NCBI RefSeq assembly: GCF_000195635.1
Contig: NZ_GL882636.1
Location: 1-48,586, forward strand
Source: Bacteroides fluxus YIT 12057
GTDB taxonomy: Bacteria > Bacteroidota > Bacteroidia > Bacteroidales > Bacteroidaceae
Direction: 5' to 3'
DNA: 48,586 nt
Shown: in pieces, positions 1 to 7,861 of the stretch
How the letters are laid out: each line of letters starts with the position of its first letter
How positions within the stretch are numbered: the stretch's first letter is position 1
Notes under the pieces: model-generated
What the model was told of the DNA's origin: nothing
Databases searched by the model: none
Seen by the model: only the letters and a program-made list of their open reading frames with translations
Made by a program: the position numbers and the translations under genes

Positions 1-320
1 AAGAGGTTGAAGAACATGTTTTTTCAAGGTAAGGGAGGAGGGGAAAAAGGGGGACACATTATATATATACGCGCGTATATACAGCGCTTCAAAAGTATAT
101 GGATATGCAACCCGGATCCAATATATAAAAACTAAATAAGCTTAGCACATACATGTCACTAATCACTTTATACATACTAACCATAGCCTATATAAAAAGA
201 AAAAATTAAAATATAAACATACTATTTGAATCAAAAAATCCAATTTAAAAGTCAATTCGTCCTACTCATTCGAAAAAGAAAGCCGTATTTTGTTCCGCAC
301 ATTATAAATCTTAAAAAATC
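1..320. other. AT-rich intergenic region upstream of the GH28 gene
   Basis: No convincing gene is visible here. Positions 60-83 form an alternating pyrimidine/purine tract, and 64-81 is a perfect 18-bp palindrome (TATATACGCGCGTATATA). The rest is A/T-rich. A TATTTTG near 284 is a possible but imperfect -7 element for the downstream gene; no matching -33 box is evident. Confidence 0.5.
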
Positions 321-1685
321 ATGAAAAAGCGATCCGTACTTGGCTATTTATTTCTCTTATTCTTATCTGCATGTACTACAACATCTCAAAAAGAAAGCGG
401 TCAATGGGCAAAGATGCCCGAAATCCTGAAGAATATCATACCTCCCACTTTTCCCGACAGCACTTACAACGTAACTGATTACGGAGCCAAGAATGATACA
501 GCATTCGACAGTCGTCCTGCAATTTTGGAGGCAATCAATAAATGTAACCAAAATGGGGGAGGTACAGTACTTATCCCCGCCGGAAATTATTTCATCAAAG
601 GTGCCATTACCCTGAAAAGCAATGTAAATCTACACATTGTAGAAGGAGCACGACTGGAATTTTCAACCGCAGCTTCTGATTACCTCCCTATGGTACTGAC
701 CAAATGGGAAGGAACTGAATGTTTCAACTACACCCCTTTCATCTACGCTTACCAATGTACCAATGTGGCACTGACCGGCAAAGGGACTTTAGACGGAAAC
801 GGCGCTGTCACATTCAACGGATGGCATGCCAAACAAGGCCCCGCCGTTGACCGGCTCCGCCAAATGGGAATTGATTCCATCCCCGTTTATGAGCGTGTAT
901 TTGGCGAAGGGTACTATCTCCGTCCCTGCATGATACAATTCTATGGCTGTAAAAACGTGTTAGTTGAAGATGTCCGGATTTTCGACTCTCCATTTTGGAT
1001 TATCCATCCTGTATTCTGCAACAATGTTACCGTACGGAACATATACATTGACAGCAACAACTACAACAACGACGGATGCGATCCAGAGTCTTGCACGAAC
1101 GTACTTATAGAGAACATGGACTTCAATGTGGGCGATGACGGAATAGCCATCAAGTCCGGACGTGACCAAGACGGATGGCGTATCGGGCAAGCTACAGAAA
1201 ATGTAATTATCCGTAACTGCCATTTTGCTCGTTGGGCTATCACGATCGGTAGTGAAACGTCCGGTGGAGTACGGAATGTCTACATAGAAGACTGCAAAAT
1301 CGACAGTTGCCGGAACGGTATTTATTTCAAGTCCAATCTGGACAGAGGTGGTTATTTCGAAAACTTGAACATGCGTCGTATCGAGGCTGACGTATGCTTA
1401 TGGGGAGTTGTCAATTTCCGCACAAACTATCATGGATACCGCGGTGGAAACCATCCTACCCTTTTCCGTAATATCTGCATAGAAGACATCAACTGCAACC
1501 GGGTAGATAGTGTGGCATTGATGGCCAATGGCCTGCCAGAAGCTAAACTGTACAATATCACACTGAGGAATATCAAAGTTAAAAAGGCTCCGAAAGCCAT
1601 ACAGATGGACAATGTTGTCAATCTGACTCTTGACAATATAGAAGTCAACGGCAAGCACATTACTTCCCAAGAGGAGAAAGAATAA
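321..1685 (+). CDS. Glycoside hydrolase family 28 lipoprotein (polygalacturonase-like)
   Basis: Predicted exported pectin-degrading enzyme that hydrolyses galacturonan or rhamnogalacturonan chains, probably exo-acting. Residues 1-18 are a lipoprotein signal with lipobox LSAC, so the mature protein would start at Cys18 and be lipid-anchored. A pectate-lyase-like start (DYGAKNDT, about 53-60) precedes a right-handed beta-helix. GH28 landmarks are visible: NND at 249-251, GDDG at 271-274 with the paired catalytic Asp, an IGSETSGG loop at 309-316 and a GIYFKS strand at 333-338. The family's usual GHG and RIK motifs appear as GSE and FKS, as seen in exo-type members. Length 454 aa is normal. No SusC/SusD pair or regulator is in view, so polysaccharide-locus membership cannot be judged. 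Family is confident; substrate is inferred. Confidence 0.9.
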   Translation: MKKRSVLGYLFLLFLSACTTTSQKESGQWAKMPEILKNIIPPTFPDSTYNVTDYGAKNDTAFDSRPAILEAINKCNQNGGGTVLIPAGNYFIKGAITLKSNVNLHIVEGARLEFSTAASDYLPMVLTKWEGTECFNYTPFIYAYQCTNVALTGKGTLDGNGAVTFNGWHAKQGPAVDRLRQMGIDSIPVYERVFGEGYYLRPCMIQFYGCKNVLVEDVRIFDSPFWIIHPVFCNNVTVRNIYIDSNNYNNDGCDPESCTNVLIENMDFNVGDDGIAIKSGRDQDGWRIGQATENVIIRNCHFARWAITIGSETSGGVRNVYIEDCKIDSCRNGIYFKSNLDRGGYFENLNMRRIEADVCLWGVVNFRTNYHGYRGGNHPTLFRNICIEDINCNRVDSVALMANGLPEAKLYNITLRNIKVKKAPKAIQMDNVVNLTLDNIEVNGKHITSQEEKE

Positions 1686-1720
1686 GACTTACCTGTAATC
1701 CCCCAATCTACAATACAAAG

Positions 1721-1762
1721 AACGTCCGGATCTTATAAGACAAAGCATCCGGACGTTTTTTT
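1721..1762 (+). terminator. Intrinsic terminator after the GH28 gene
   Basis: Perfect 11-bp stem (AACGTCCGGAT at 1721-1731 with its complement at 1747-1757), a 15-nt loop and a T run to 1762. It lies 35 bp past the stop codon and in the right orientation. Confidence 0.9.
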
Positions 1763-1846
1763 ATAAAAAAACATAGACGAAACATACTACAAACCAGCAT
1801 CTGTCATACCAGACAGACCTTCCACAAACGGCGGATTATACTTTCT

Positions 1847-2863
1847 TTATTCAACTTGCAAGGGACGCTTGCGCCAATCATCCTTCACATAGCTATCCGG
1901 ATAAGCAGTCTTATCAATAATCTCGCCACCTTTCAAGTGAATCCAGGTAGTAAACGTACGCGCACCTTCTTTCATCAAAATAACACGCGCACCATTTGAC
2001 AAATGGTTATATTCAGTATTTCCACCGGTAAAACGGCCATAAGCCAACAAAAGACCTTTCCACATCACGGCATAATCATTATCATGGTCATGTCCCACAA
2101 AGGTACCCATTACATCTCCGGCTTCTTTCATGGCCGCAAACATCCCTGTATTAACAGCAGCGGCACAAGCTTTCTCCATGCGAGTTCCTATCAATATGGC
2201 ATTTTCATCCGCAGCAGCTTCATTGTATTCCGGCAGAGGGATATGGAAAAAAGCCAACGCAGGCAAAGGTTTTCCACCATTTCGTGCCGTATAAGCGGCA
2301 CTTTGTCCACGATACCAGTTCACCTGATCAAACGTAAGCCAGTCATAGCCTTTCACATCCGGCAATTTTGAGTACGAATGGGAATCCAGACAATAAAGCA
2401 AAGCCGCATCCTTCTTGCCATCCGAAGACTTCAGGGCAAGAACATAGTCAGGAGACTCTACCGCCCCGCGGTCCGGTTGAATATTATAAGGCATGGAGCG
2501 AATCACATCATACAGTTCGGCACGCGTCTTACCCTGTTCATTGTCATGATTGCCAAAGGTTACCACAAAAGGAATCTTACGGGAAGAAGCGCAGGACAAT
2601 ACCGCACGCATAGCCGTATCAGCAGGCGCGGCATATACAATATCCCCTGTAAAGACAACCAAATCGGGACGCTCCGCATCAAGCACTTCATTGATGCGCT
2701 TCAAAGCAATATCGGAAGCAGGATTTCCGTATTTAAAATGAACATCGGTAAACTGCACTATTTTAAATTCTCCGTTCTTATTGAACTTTAAAGGTGCAAC
2801 TTGTGCCTGACAGAACAAAACAGACAAGAATACCAGGCAAAGGGTTAAAGAGATCTTCTTCAT
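1847..2863 (-). CDS. Secreted calcineurin-like metallophosphoesterase
   Basis: Exported two-metal phosphoesterase. A Sec signal peptide (about residues 1-21, ending CQAQ) precedes the catalytic domain. The metallophosphatase motifs are visible in order: DVH in FTDVHF, GD in VFTGDIV, GNHD in TFGNHDNE, an isolated His in FFHIPLP, and GHDH in FVGHDHDND. Together these supply the binuclear metal ligands. Length 338 aa fits purple-acid-phosphatase-like or Icc-like bacterial members; the substrate cannot be read from sequence. It ends convergently with the GH28 gene and may be co-oriented with, but not necessarily co-transcribed with, ispF, which lies on the same strand just upstream of it at 2918-3397. 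Confidence 0.85.
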   Translation of the reverse strand: MKKISLTLCLVFLSVLFCQAQVAPLKFNKNGEFKIVQFTDVHFKYGNPASDIALKRINEVLDAERPDLVVFTGDIVYAAPADTAMRAVLSCASSRKIPFVVTFGNHDNEQGKTRAELYDVIRSMPYNIQPDRGAVESPDYVLALKSSDGKKDAALLYCLDSHSYSKLPDVKGYDWLTFDQVNWYRGQSAAYTARNGGKPLPALAFFHIPLPEYNEAAADENAILIGTRMEKACAAAVNTGMFAAMKEAGDVMGTFVGHDHDNDYAVMWKGLLLAYGRFTGGNTEYNHLSNGARVILMKEGARTFTTWIHLKGGEIIDKTAYPDSYVKDDWRKRPLQVE

Positions 2864-2917
2864 TTTAATTTCTGAGGTTAATTATAGATTAGGACATTTT
2901 ATAGAAAACCAATATGA

Positions 2918-3397
2918 TTATTCCTTAACAATCAGTACAGTGGCATAGGCGGAGATACCTTCTTCGCGCCCCGTAAAACCAAGTTTCTCTGTAGTAGTGG
3001 CTTTGATAGAGACATCATCCTCATCTATTCCCATCACAACAGCCAAGACCTGCTGCATTTCGGGAATACGCGCTTTCAGTTTGGGACGCTCAGCGCAGAT
3101 AGTGGCATCAACATTACCGACAGAATAACCTTTAGCCGCTATCAGTTCCACAGTCTTCTTCAATAAAATTTTGCTGTCGATATTCTTGAACTCACCGGCA
3201 GTATCGGGAAAATGGTAACCTATATCCCGCATATTCGCCGCCCCCAGCAATGCATCACAAAGGGCATGAACAAGCACATCTGCATCCGAATGCCCCAACA
3301 ATCCCTTCTCATGCTCCAGACGGATACCCCCCAACCAAAGCTCACGACCTGTCACCAACTGGTGGACATCAAAACCAAAACCTACACGTATCTTCAT
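2918..3397 (-). CDS. ispF: 2-C-methyl-D-erythritol 2,4-cyclodiphosphate synthase
   Basis: Fifth enzyme of the MEP isoprenoid pathway, converting CDP-methylerythritol 2-phosphate to the cyclic diphosphate with loss of CMP. The signature N-terminus (RVGFGFDVHQL) holds the Asp and His metal ligands, and HSDADVLVHALCDALLGA carries the third ligand. The ending around the TEKLGF and GISAYATVLI motifs is also typical. I chose the ATG at 3397, giving 159 aa that begin directly with the conserved MKIRVGFGFD; the reading frame is open to an ATG at 3421, but the extra eight residues are not family-like. The enzyme functions as a trimer. Confidence 0.95.
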   Translation of the reverse strand: MKIRVGFGFDVHQLVTGRELWLGGIRLEHEKGLLGHSDADVLVHALCDALLGAANMRDIGYHFPDTAGEFKNIDSKILLKKTVELIAAKGYSVGNVDATICAERPKLKARIPEMQQVLAVVMGIDEDDVSIKATTTEKLGFTGREEGISAYATVLIVKE

Positions 3398-3705
3398 ATA
3401 ATCACTTCTTTTAAATGACACGAAAATACGGAAAAAACAGATACCAGAAAAGGAGAAAACACAAATTGCACGGTTTACATCAGATTTTTTTCCTAAAGAA
3501 GCTTATCGCCCAATGCCAACTGATATCTTGTGAACCCATACATTTCAAACGCAGAGTGCAGAATCCTTGTATTGACAGGCCAACCGACGATAAACATCCC
3601 GCAGTTTGTCAAAAAACGCATAATCGGGCATCAGCGTACAAAATTTATAAGAATGATTCGACTAAATGAGATACAATGAAACAAACGAATATAAATCAAC
3701 ACCTT
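3398..3705. other. Intergenic region between ispF and the FAH-family gene
   Basis: About 300 bp with no convincing gene. A 28-codon minus-strand frame (3545-3631) exists but has no promoter, start-site or conservation support. No TAnnTTTG element was found on either strand, so how ispF is transcribed is unclear; readthrough from rex and the FAH-family gene is possible. Confidence 0.4.
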
Positions 3706-4323
3706 CTAACGGATATGAAAATCCAGCAGTTTATCTTCTCCAAGATAACCTTGTAAATGCTGGCCTATACTGACAGGCCCTACACCGGCCGGGGTACCCG
3801 TAAACAACAAATCACCTATTTTCAGTGTCATGAAGCGGCTGACATACGCTATGATATCATCTACCCGGAACAGCATATCCGAGGTATTGCCGTGCTGTAC
3901 CTCCTTGTTATCTATTGTCAGACGAAAATCAAGGTTCTGCACATCGCCTCCCGCCTGCTCCAAAGGAACAAACGCGCCAATAGCTGCGGAATTGTCAAAA
4001 CCCTTGCATAGTTCCCACGGATTACCTGCTTCACGAAATTTACGTTGAAGGTCGCGCGCCGTGAAATCAATGCCCACGGTTACCGCATCATAATAACGGT
4101 GTGCAAACCGCGGGGCAATATTTTTCCCCAAACGGCAGATACGTACCACCACTTCCGTCTCATAATGCACCTCTTCCGAAAAATCGGGAACGAAAAATGG
4201 CTTTCCATCTTTCAATATGGCAGAATCGGGCTTCATGAAGATGACCGGCTCCTTGTTTACTATCGCATGCCCCAGTTCCTGATTGTGCCGGGCATAGTTC
4301 ATTCCTACAGCTATAATCTTCAT
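3706..4323 (-). CDS. Fumarylacetoacetate hydrolase (FAH) family protein
   Basis: Small single-domain FAH-superfamily enzyme of 205 aa, in the size class of YcgM/FAHD1-type acylpyruvate hydrolases and oxaloacetate tautomerases or decarboxylases. Visible family features: MNYARHNQELG at the N-terminus, KPDSAI, the metal-binding HYETEVVV segment, VGIDFTARDLQ, KGFDNSAAIG, and GDLLFTGTPAGVGP near the C-terminus. The start codon (4321-4323) directly abuts the rex stop codon, so the two are very likely co-transcribed and translationally coupled. That ties it to the NADH-sensing repressor and suggests a role in central keto-acid metabolism. Exact substrate unknown. Confidence 0.85.
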   Translation of the reverse strand: MKIIAVGMNYARHNQELGHAIVNKEPVIFMKPDSAILKDGKPFFVPDFSEEVHYETEVVVRICRLGKNIAPRFAHRYYDAVTVGIDFTARDLQRKFREAGNPWELCKGFDNSAAIGAFVPLEQAGGDVQNLDFRLTIDNKEVQHGNTSDMLFRVDDIIAYVSRFMTLKIGDLLFTGTPAGVGPVSIGQHLQGYLGEDKLLDFHIR

Positions 4324-4986
4324 TTACTTGATTTCGTTAAAATTCAACCGGTTAAACATGACAGCCAAATGGGCGTACAAGGAAGTGTTCTGGACAACGA
4401 TATCTTCCGGCACCCGGATACGGAACGGAGTAAAGTTCCATACAGCCTTAATGCCTCCTGCAACCATAGCATCCGTTATCTGCTGCGCTATTTCAATGGG
4501 GACAGTCAGCACGCCGATATTGACATCATATTCCTTCATCTTCTGTTCAAACTCATCCGAGTGGTAAATGGGGATTCCGTTCAGCATTGTTCCTACCAAA
4601 CCGGGGTTCACATCAAAAGCAGCCACTATTTCCAACCCGAAATGGCTCAGACCCGAGTCGCGCAACAAAGCACCGCCCAGGCTTCCAACTCCGAAAAGAA
4701 AAGCCTTATGTATATTGGTAAATCCCAGAAAATCCTCCAAAACAGCTATCAGCGTATCCACTTCATACCCCACGCGTGTACGCCCCGAGATATTCACATA
4801 CGACAAATCCTTCGCTATCTGGGAGGCATCTATATTGATTTCCTTAGAAATCTGAGTAGAGGAGACGAAGCGTTCGCCCTTTTGCCTCAGCAACTTCACA
4901 TTCGACAAGTACCACGGCAACCTGCGCAAAGTAGGCTCCGGCACTTTCATGCTATCCTTTTGTTGAATTGCTCGGTTCGCGGTCAT
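4324..4986 (-). CDS. rex: Redox-sensing transcriptional repressor Rex
   Basis: Rex binds DNA when NAD+ is high and leaves it when NADH rises, controlling fermentation and respiration genes. The N-terminal winged helix is visible (VPEPTLRRLPWYL, then SSTQISKEINIDASQIAKDLSYV). A Rossmann NAD(H) fold follows, with the GVGSLGGAL dinucleotide loop and AAFDVNPG strand, and the domain-swap helix region ends the protein (YAHLAVMFNRLNF). Length 220 aa is standard. The first ATG is used here, but an ATG 12 codons in (MKVPEP) is an equally plausible start. First gene of a probable two-gene unit with the FAH-family enzyme. Confidence 0.93.
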   Translation of the reverse strand: MTANRAIQQKDSMKVPEPTLRRLPWYLSNVKLLRQKGERFVSSTQISKEINIDASQIAKDLSYVNISGRTRVGYEVDTLIAVLEDFLGFTNIHKAFLFGVGSLGGALLRDSGLSHFGLEIVAAFDVNPGLVGTMLNGIPIYHSDEFEQKMKEYDVNIGVLTVPIEIAQQITDAMVAGGIKAVWNFTPFRIRVPEDIVVQNTSLYAHLAVMFNRLNFNEIK

Positions 4987-5014
4987 CTCTTCATTCCTTT
5001 AGATTACGGATTGA

Positions 5015-5022
5015 CAAAAATA
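5015..5022 (-). promoter_or_regulatory. Possible -7 element for rex
   Basis: Minus-strand TATTTTTG matches TAnnTTTG and would give a leader of about 20 nt before the rex ATG. No TTTG at the right -33 distance was found, and I could not identify a Rex operator palindrome here. Confidence 0.4.
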
Positions 5023-5128
5023 CATCTTTTTCCGCAAAATAAGAGCCATACAAAGCAAAGTTAACATAATTTCTACAAAAGTGTTACATCAAAGCAGGCA
5101 CCACGGCAGCAAACTATACAGAAAAAGA

Positions 5129-5159
5129 TTGCAAGATTCCATACAAAATAGTACTTTTG
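5129..5159 (+). promoter_or_regulatory. Probable promoter of the SUI1-family gene
   Basis: TACTTTTG at 5152-5159 matches TAnnTTTG. A partial -33 box (TTG at 5129-5131) sits 20 bp upstream. The predicted leader is about 15-20 nt. Confidence 0.5.
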
Positions 5160-5181
5160 ATTCGGATAATACAGAACTGAT

Positions 5182-5529
5182 ATGAAAAATAATGATTGGA
5201 AAGAAAGATTGAATGTAGTCTATTCTACAAACCCCGACTATAACTACGAAATGGAAAACGATGAAGAGCAAACCACCCTTCCAGCTGCCCGGCAACGCCT
5301 CCGCGTACAACTGGACAGAAAAAACCGGGGCGGCAAAGTAGTGACCTTAATCACCGGGTTTGTCGGTACCGATAGCGATATGAAGGAATTGGGCAAACTG
5401 CTGAAAAGCAAATGCGGTGTAGGTGGAAGTGCCAAAGATGGAGAAATCATCGTACAAGGTGATTTCAAACAGAAAGTGCTGGAATTATTGAAGAAAGAAG
5501 GCTATACGCAGACCAAACCGGTGGGATAA
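5182..5529 (+). CDS. SUI1/eIF1-like translation initiation factor family protein
   Basis: Small protein of 115 aa with an eIF1/SUI1 fold, the same family as E. coli YciH. The family core is clear in the C-terminal two thirds: [17 protein letters not shown], then [25 protein letters not shown], ending in a helix with [11 protein letters not shown]. In bacteria these proteins are thought to influence initiation fidelity or repress weak initiation; the role in Bacteroides is not established. Acidic N-terminal 30 residues are variable. It is divergent from rex and followed by a tandem repeat array. Confidence 0.88.
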   Translation: MKNNDWKERLNVVYSTNPDYNYEMENDEEQTTLPAARQRLRVQLDRKNRGGKVVTLITGFVGTDSDMKELGKLLKSKCGVGGSAKDGEIIVQGDFKQKVLELLKKEGYTQTKPVG

Positions 5530-5543
5530 AATTACCACTTCAA

Positions 5544-5631
5544 AACAGATGATGCGTTTGGGTCAAACAGATGATCTGTCAGGAGGAAACAGATGATGCG
5601 TTTGCCCTCAACAGATGATGCGTTTCGAGAG
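5544..5631. repeat. Four-copy 22-bp tandem repeat array
   Basis: Four units start exactly 22 bp apart at 5544, 5566, 5588 and 5610. Each opens with AACAGATGAT; units 1, 3 and 4 continue GCGTTT, whereas unit 2 continues CTGTC, making the palindrome ACAGATGATCTGT. The last 5-6 bases of each unit vary. The array fills the gap between the SUI1-family stop codon and the tsf terminator. Too short and regular for a CRISPR. Confidence 0.9.
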
Positions 5632-5642
5632 AATAAAACAGC

Positions 5643-5681
5643 ATAAAAAAACGGTCGCTACGGATGTCCCGTGCGACCGTT
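5643..5681 (-). terminator. Terminator of the rplM-rpsI-rpsB-tsf operon
   Basis: Nine-bp GC-rich stem (5650-5658 with 5673-5681). The minus strand continues into a U run. The plus strand carries TTTTC after the stem, so it may also serve the SUI1-family gene from the other side. Confidence 0.85.
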
Positions 5682-5704
5682 TTCGTATTCTAATCGAAAT
5701 AGAA

Positions 5705-6697
5705 TTATTCAGCGCGCAAAGTGAAACGCTTGAAGTCAACCACCTTCAATTCAGGATCAGCTTCCTTCAACGCTTCTCTTACCGTCTTCTTGGCATCCAT
5801 GATGTCTTCCTGGTTCAACAGGCAAACCTCCTTCAAGAATTTACCCAGACGACCCTTAGCAATGTTCTGAATCATTTGTTCGGGCAGATGAGCAGCCTTC
5901 TCAGCAGAAACCGTAGCAATGATTTCTTTTGCTTTGGCTACATCCTCGGCTGTAATCCATCCCTTGGCCATGTTGCTTTCCATGTGGTCTTCGCTGTCCA
6001 CGTGAGCCGGATTGATACCTGCTTTCTTCAGAGCAGCTTCTACAGCCTTCTGCACTTGTTCAGCTTTTGTCTTATCGATAGCAACTTCGATTTCTTTCTG
6101 CTTGATTTCTTCAGAAACACCGTCTTCATCAACAGCGATAGGATTCATAGCAGCAATCTGCATAGCTACTTGCTTAGCCAATTGCTCGTCCACATTCTTG
6201 TTGAAGGCAACGATCGTACAAAGACCGTTTCTGTTCATGTGATTGTAAACAACGGTAGCTGCACCTTCTACAGTCATATAACCGTCGAGTTCCATTTTCT
6301 CACCTGTAATACCGCTGCGGTCGGTTACTGCATCCTGCACAGTACCGTTACCCATCGGCAATGCTTTCACCTCATCCAAAGTCTTGCACTTGTTGGCAAC
6401 AGCAAGGTCAAGAATATCCTGAGTCAATTTTACGAAGTCGGCATTCTGGGCAACAAAGTCAGTTTCACACTTCAAAGCGATGATAACGGCAAAGTCCCCG
6501 GTAGTCTTAGCCAAAACACAACCTTCGGAAGCTTCGCGGTCTGAACGCTTGGCAGCTACAGCCTGTCCCTTCTTACGGATAATTTCCATTGCCTTGTCGA
6601 AATCACCTTCTGCCTCGGTCAATGCGTTCTTGCAATCCATCATACCAGCACCGGTCATTTTGCGGAGCTTGGTTATATCAGCCATACTTACAGCCAT
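5705..6697 (-). CDS. tsf: Translation elongation factor Ts
   Basis: Guanine nucleotide exchange factor that recycles EF-Tu-GDP. The N-terminal UBA-like domain is evident (ADITKLRKMTGAGMMDCKNAL), followed by KKGQAVAAKR and the EF-Tu-contacting CETDFVAQN signature around residues 80-88. The protein is 330 aa, longer than the E. coli form (about 283) because of an acidic/lysine-rich central insertion, a Bacteroidetes pattern. Last gene of the rplM-rpsI-rpsB-tsf unit; a 150-bp gap containing a long inverted repeat separates it from rpsB. Confidence 0.96.
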   Translation of the reverse strand: MAVSMADITKLRKMTGAGMMDCKNALTEAEGDFDKAMEIIRKKGQAVAAKRSDREASEGCVLAKTTGDFAVIIALKCETDFVAQNADFVKLTQDILDLAVANKCKTLDEVKALPMGNGTVQDAVTDRSGITGEKMELDGYMTVEGAATVVYNHMNRNGLCTIVAFNKNVDEQLAKQVAMQIAAMNPIAVDEDGVSEEIKQKEIEVAIDKTKAEQVQKAVEAALKKAGINPAHVDSEDHMESNMAKGWITAEDVAKAKEIIATVSAEKAAHLPEQMIQNIAKGRLGKFLKEVCLLNQEDIMDAKKTVREALKEADPELKVVDFKRFTLRAE

Positions 6698-6731
6698 AAT
6701 ATCTTTATTGTTTTAATGTTTATAATAAAAA

Positions 6732-6841
6732 AAGTAGCAAGTAGTGGTAGTTAAGTAGTAAGTAGAAGATACTCTATTTGCTAACTTATGTAAGCAGAAC
6801 ATTTTCTACTTACTACTTAACTACCTACTACTTGACTACTT
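6732..6841. repeat. Long inverted repeat built of heptanucleotide repeats, between rpsB and tsf
   Basis: The left arm (6732-6767) reads as heptads AAGTAGC, AAGTAGT, GGTAGTT, AAGTAGT, AAGTAGA. The right arm (6804-6841) is its near-perfect reverse complement, with a 22-bp identical core (6746-6767 against 6804-6825). The spacer is 36 nt. In the mRNA this would form a very stable hairpin inside the operon, which could protect or process the message or modulate the rpsB:tsf ratio. Confidence 0.85.
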
Positions 6842-6847
6842 CTATGA

Positions 6848-7684
6848 TTAAGCCTCTTCGTCTTCCTTGATGAAAGCAGCAGCCTTGGCAGCATTGATTG
6901 CTTCCTCGTCAGACTTGTCGAGTCTTGCTTTCGCAGTTTTTTTCTTGCCCTTGTTAGCAGCAGCTTCACCGGCAGCTTCCATATCCACCTTTTCAGCCTT
7001 ACGTTCTTCCAGACCTTCCTGCATAGCAGCGCAGCAAGCATCAAGAATAACTTCTATTGATTTAGTAGCATCGTCATTTGCCGGAATAACGAAGTCGATG
7101 TTTGAAGGATCAGAGTTCGTATCAACGATACCGAACACAGGGATACCCAAACGATTAGCTTCACGAACTGCAATGTTTTCTTTCATTACGTCGATTACGA
7201 ACAAAGCAGAAGGCAGACGAGTCAGGTCAGCGATAGAGCCCAAAGTCTTGTCCAACTTGGCACGTTGACGAGAGATCTGCAGAATTTCTCTCTTGGAGAG
7301 GTTAGAATAAGTACCATCGTTAGTCAGTTTATCGATAGTAGCCATCTTCTTCACTGCCTTACGGATTGTCGGGAAGTTAGTCAACATACCACCCGGCCAG
7401 CGCTCGATTACATAAGGCATATTTACAGATGCAGCCTTGTCGGCAACCACCTGCTTAGCTTGTTTTTTAGTAGCAACAAACAGGACTTTCTTTCCTGATT
7501 TAGCGATTTGCTTCAAAGCTTCAGCAGCTTCGTCAATTTTAGCAACCGTCTTGTTGAGGTCAATGATATGAATACCATTGCGCTCCATGAAGATATAAGG
7601 AGCCATTGCAGGGTTCCACTTTCTTTTCAAGTGACCGAAGTGGCAACCGGCTTCCAATAATGTATCAAAATTAGTTCTTGACAT
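6848..7684 (-). CDS. rpsB: 30S ribosomal protein S2
   Basis: Structural protein of the small subunit that docks on the 30S body and supports S1 binding. Family signatures are clear: LLEAGCHFGHLKRKWNPAMAPYIF at the N-terminus, GKKVLFVATKKQAKQ, RWPGGMLTNFPTI, and the Walker-like PVFGIVDTNSDP with the NDD segment after it. At 278 aa it carries a C-terminal extension of about 40 residues rich in Glu, Lys and Ala, with no recognised domain. It sits between rpsI and tsf in one operon; the 177-bp gap upstream has hairpins that may be a leader. Confidence 0.97.
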   Translation of the reverse strand: MSRTNFDTLLEAGCHFGHLKRKWNPAMAPYIFMERNGIHIIDLNKTVAKIDEAAEALKQIAKSGKKVLFVATKKQAKQVVADKAASVNMPYVIERWPGGMLTNFPTIRKAVKKMATIDKLTNDGTYSNLSKREILQISRQRAKLDKTLGSIADLTRLPSALFVIDVMKENIAVREANRLGIPVFGIVDTNSDPSNIDFVIPANDDATKSIEVILDACCAAMQEGLEERKAEKVDMEAAGEAAANKGKKKTAKARLDKSDEEAINAAKAAAFIKEDEEA

Positions 7685-7739
7685 TTTGTTTTAATCTTTA
7701 AATCGTTTACTTTCTTTTTTGTTTTTTCTAAACCAACCG

Positions 7740-7787
7740 CCGGGTAGTCTGTCCAAACAAAGAGTCCCGGTAGTTTAGATACTAAAC
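7740..7787 (-). promoter_or_regulatory. Two hairpins in the rpsB leader (candidate r-protein leader)
   Basis: In the 177-bp rpsI-rpsB gap the minus-strand RNA can form GUUUAG/CUAAAC (7773-7787, 3-nt loop) followed by CCGGG/CCCGG (7740-7770, 21-nt loop), 55 nt before the rpsB start. Two adjacent stems in an r-protein mRNA leader suggest an autoregulatory site. Inference only; no folding run. Confidence 0.45.
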
Positions 7788-7795
7788 GCTTTTTC

Positions 7796-7830
7796 AGTTG
7801 AGAGTTGAGAGGTGAAAGTCGAGAATTAAG
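7796..7830. repeat. Five degenerate heptanucleotide repeats
   Basis: Successive 7-mers AGTTGAG, AGTTGAG, AGGTGAA, AGTCGAG, AATTAAG. They belong to the same circular heptad family (RAGTWRN) seen at three other intergenic sites in this window. A partial inverted copy (CCAACTCTTAAC) lies at 7854-7865, at the rpsI stop codon. Confidence 0.7.
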
Positions 7831-7861
7831 CAACTTGTCCGCCCCAACCGTTCTCCAACTC

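Noticed and set aside
3545..3631. A 28-codon minus-strand frame (MPDYAFFDK...) between ispF and the FAH gene
   Set aside because: Short, no promoter, no ribosome-binding context and nothing to show conservation.
4045..5064. A 339-codon plus-strand frame over rex and the FAH-family gene
   Set aside because: It runs antisense to two well-supported genes and shows no motif.
5544..5631. CRISPR array
   Set aside because: Repeats are contiguous at 22 bp with 5-6 nt variable ends, no spacers of CRISPR size and no cas genes.
5615..6544. A 309-codon plus-strand frame over tsf
   Set aside because: Antisense to EF-Ts, no domain; it is the complement of a conserved coding sequence.
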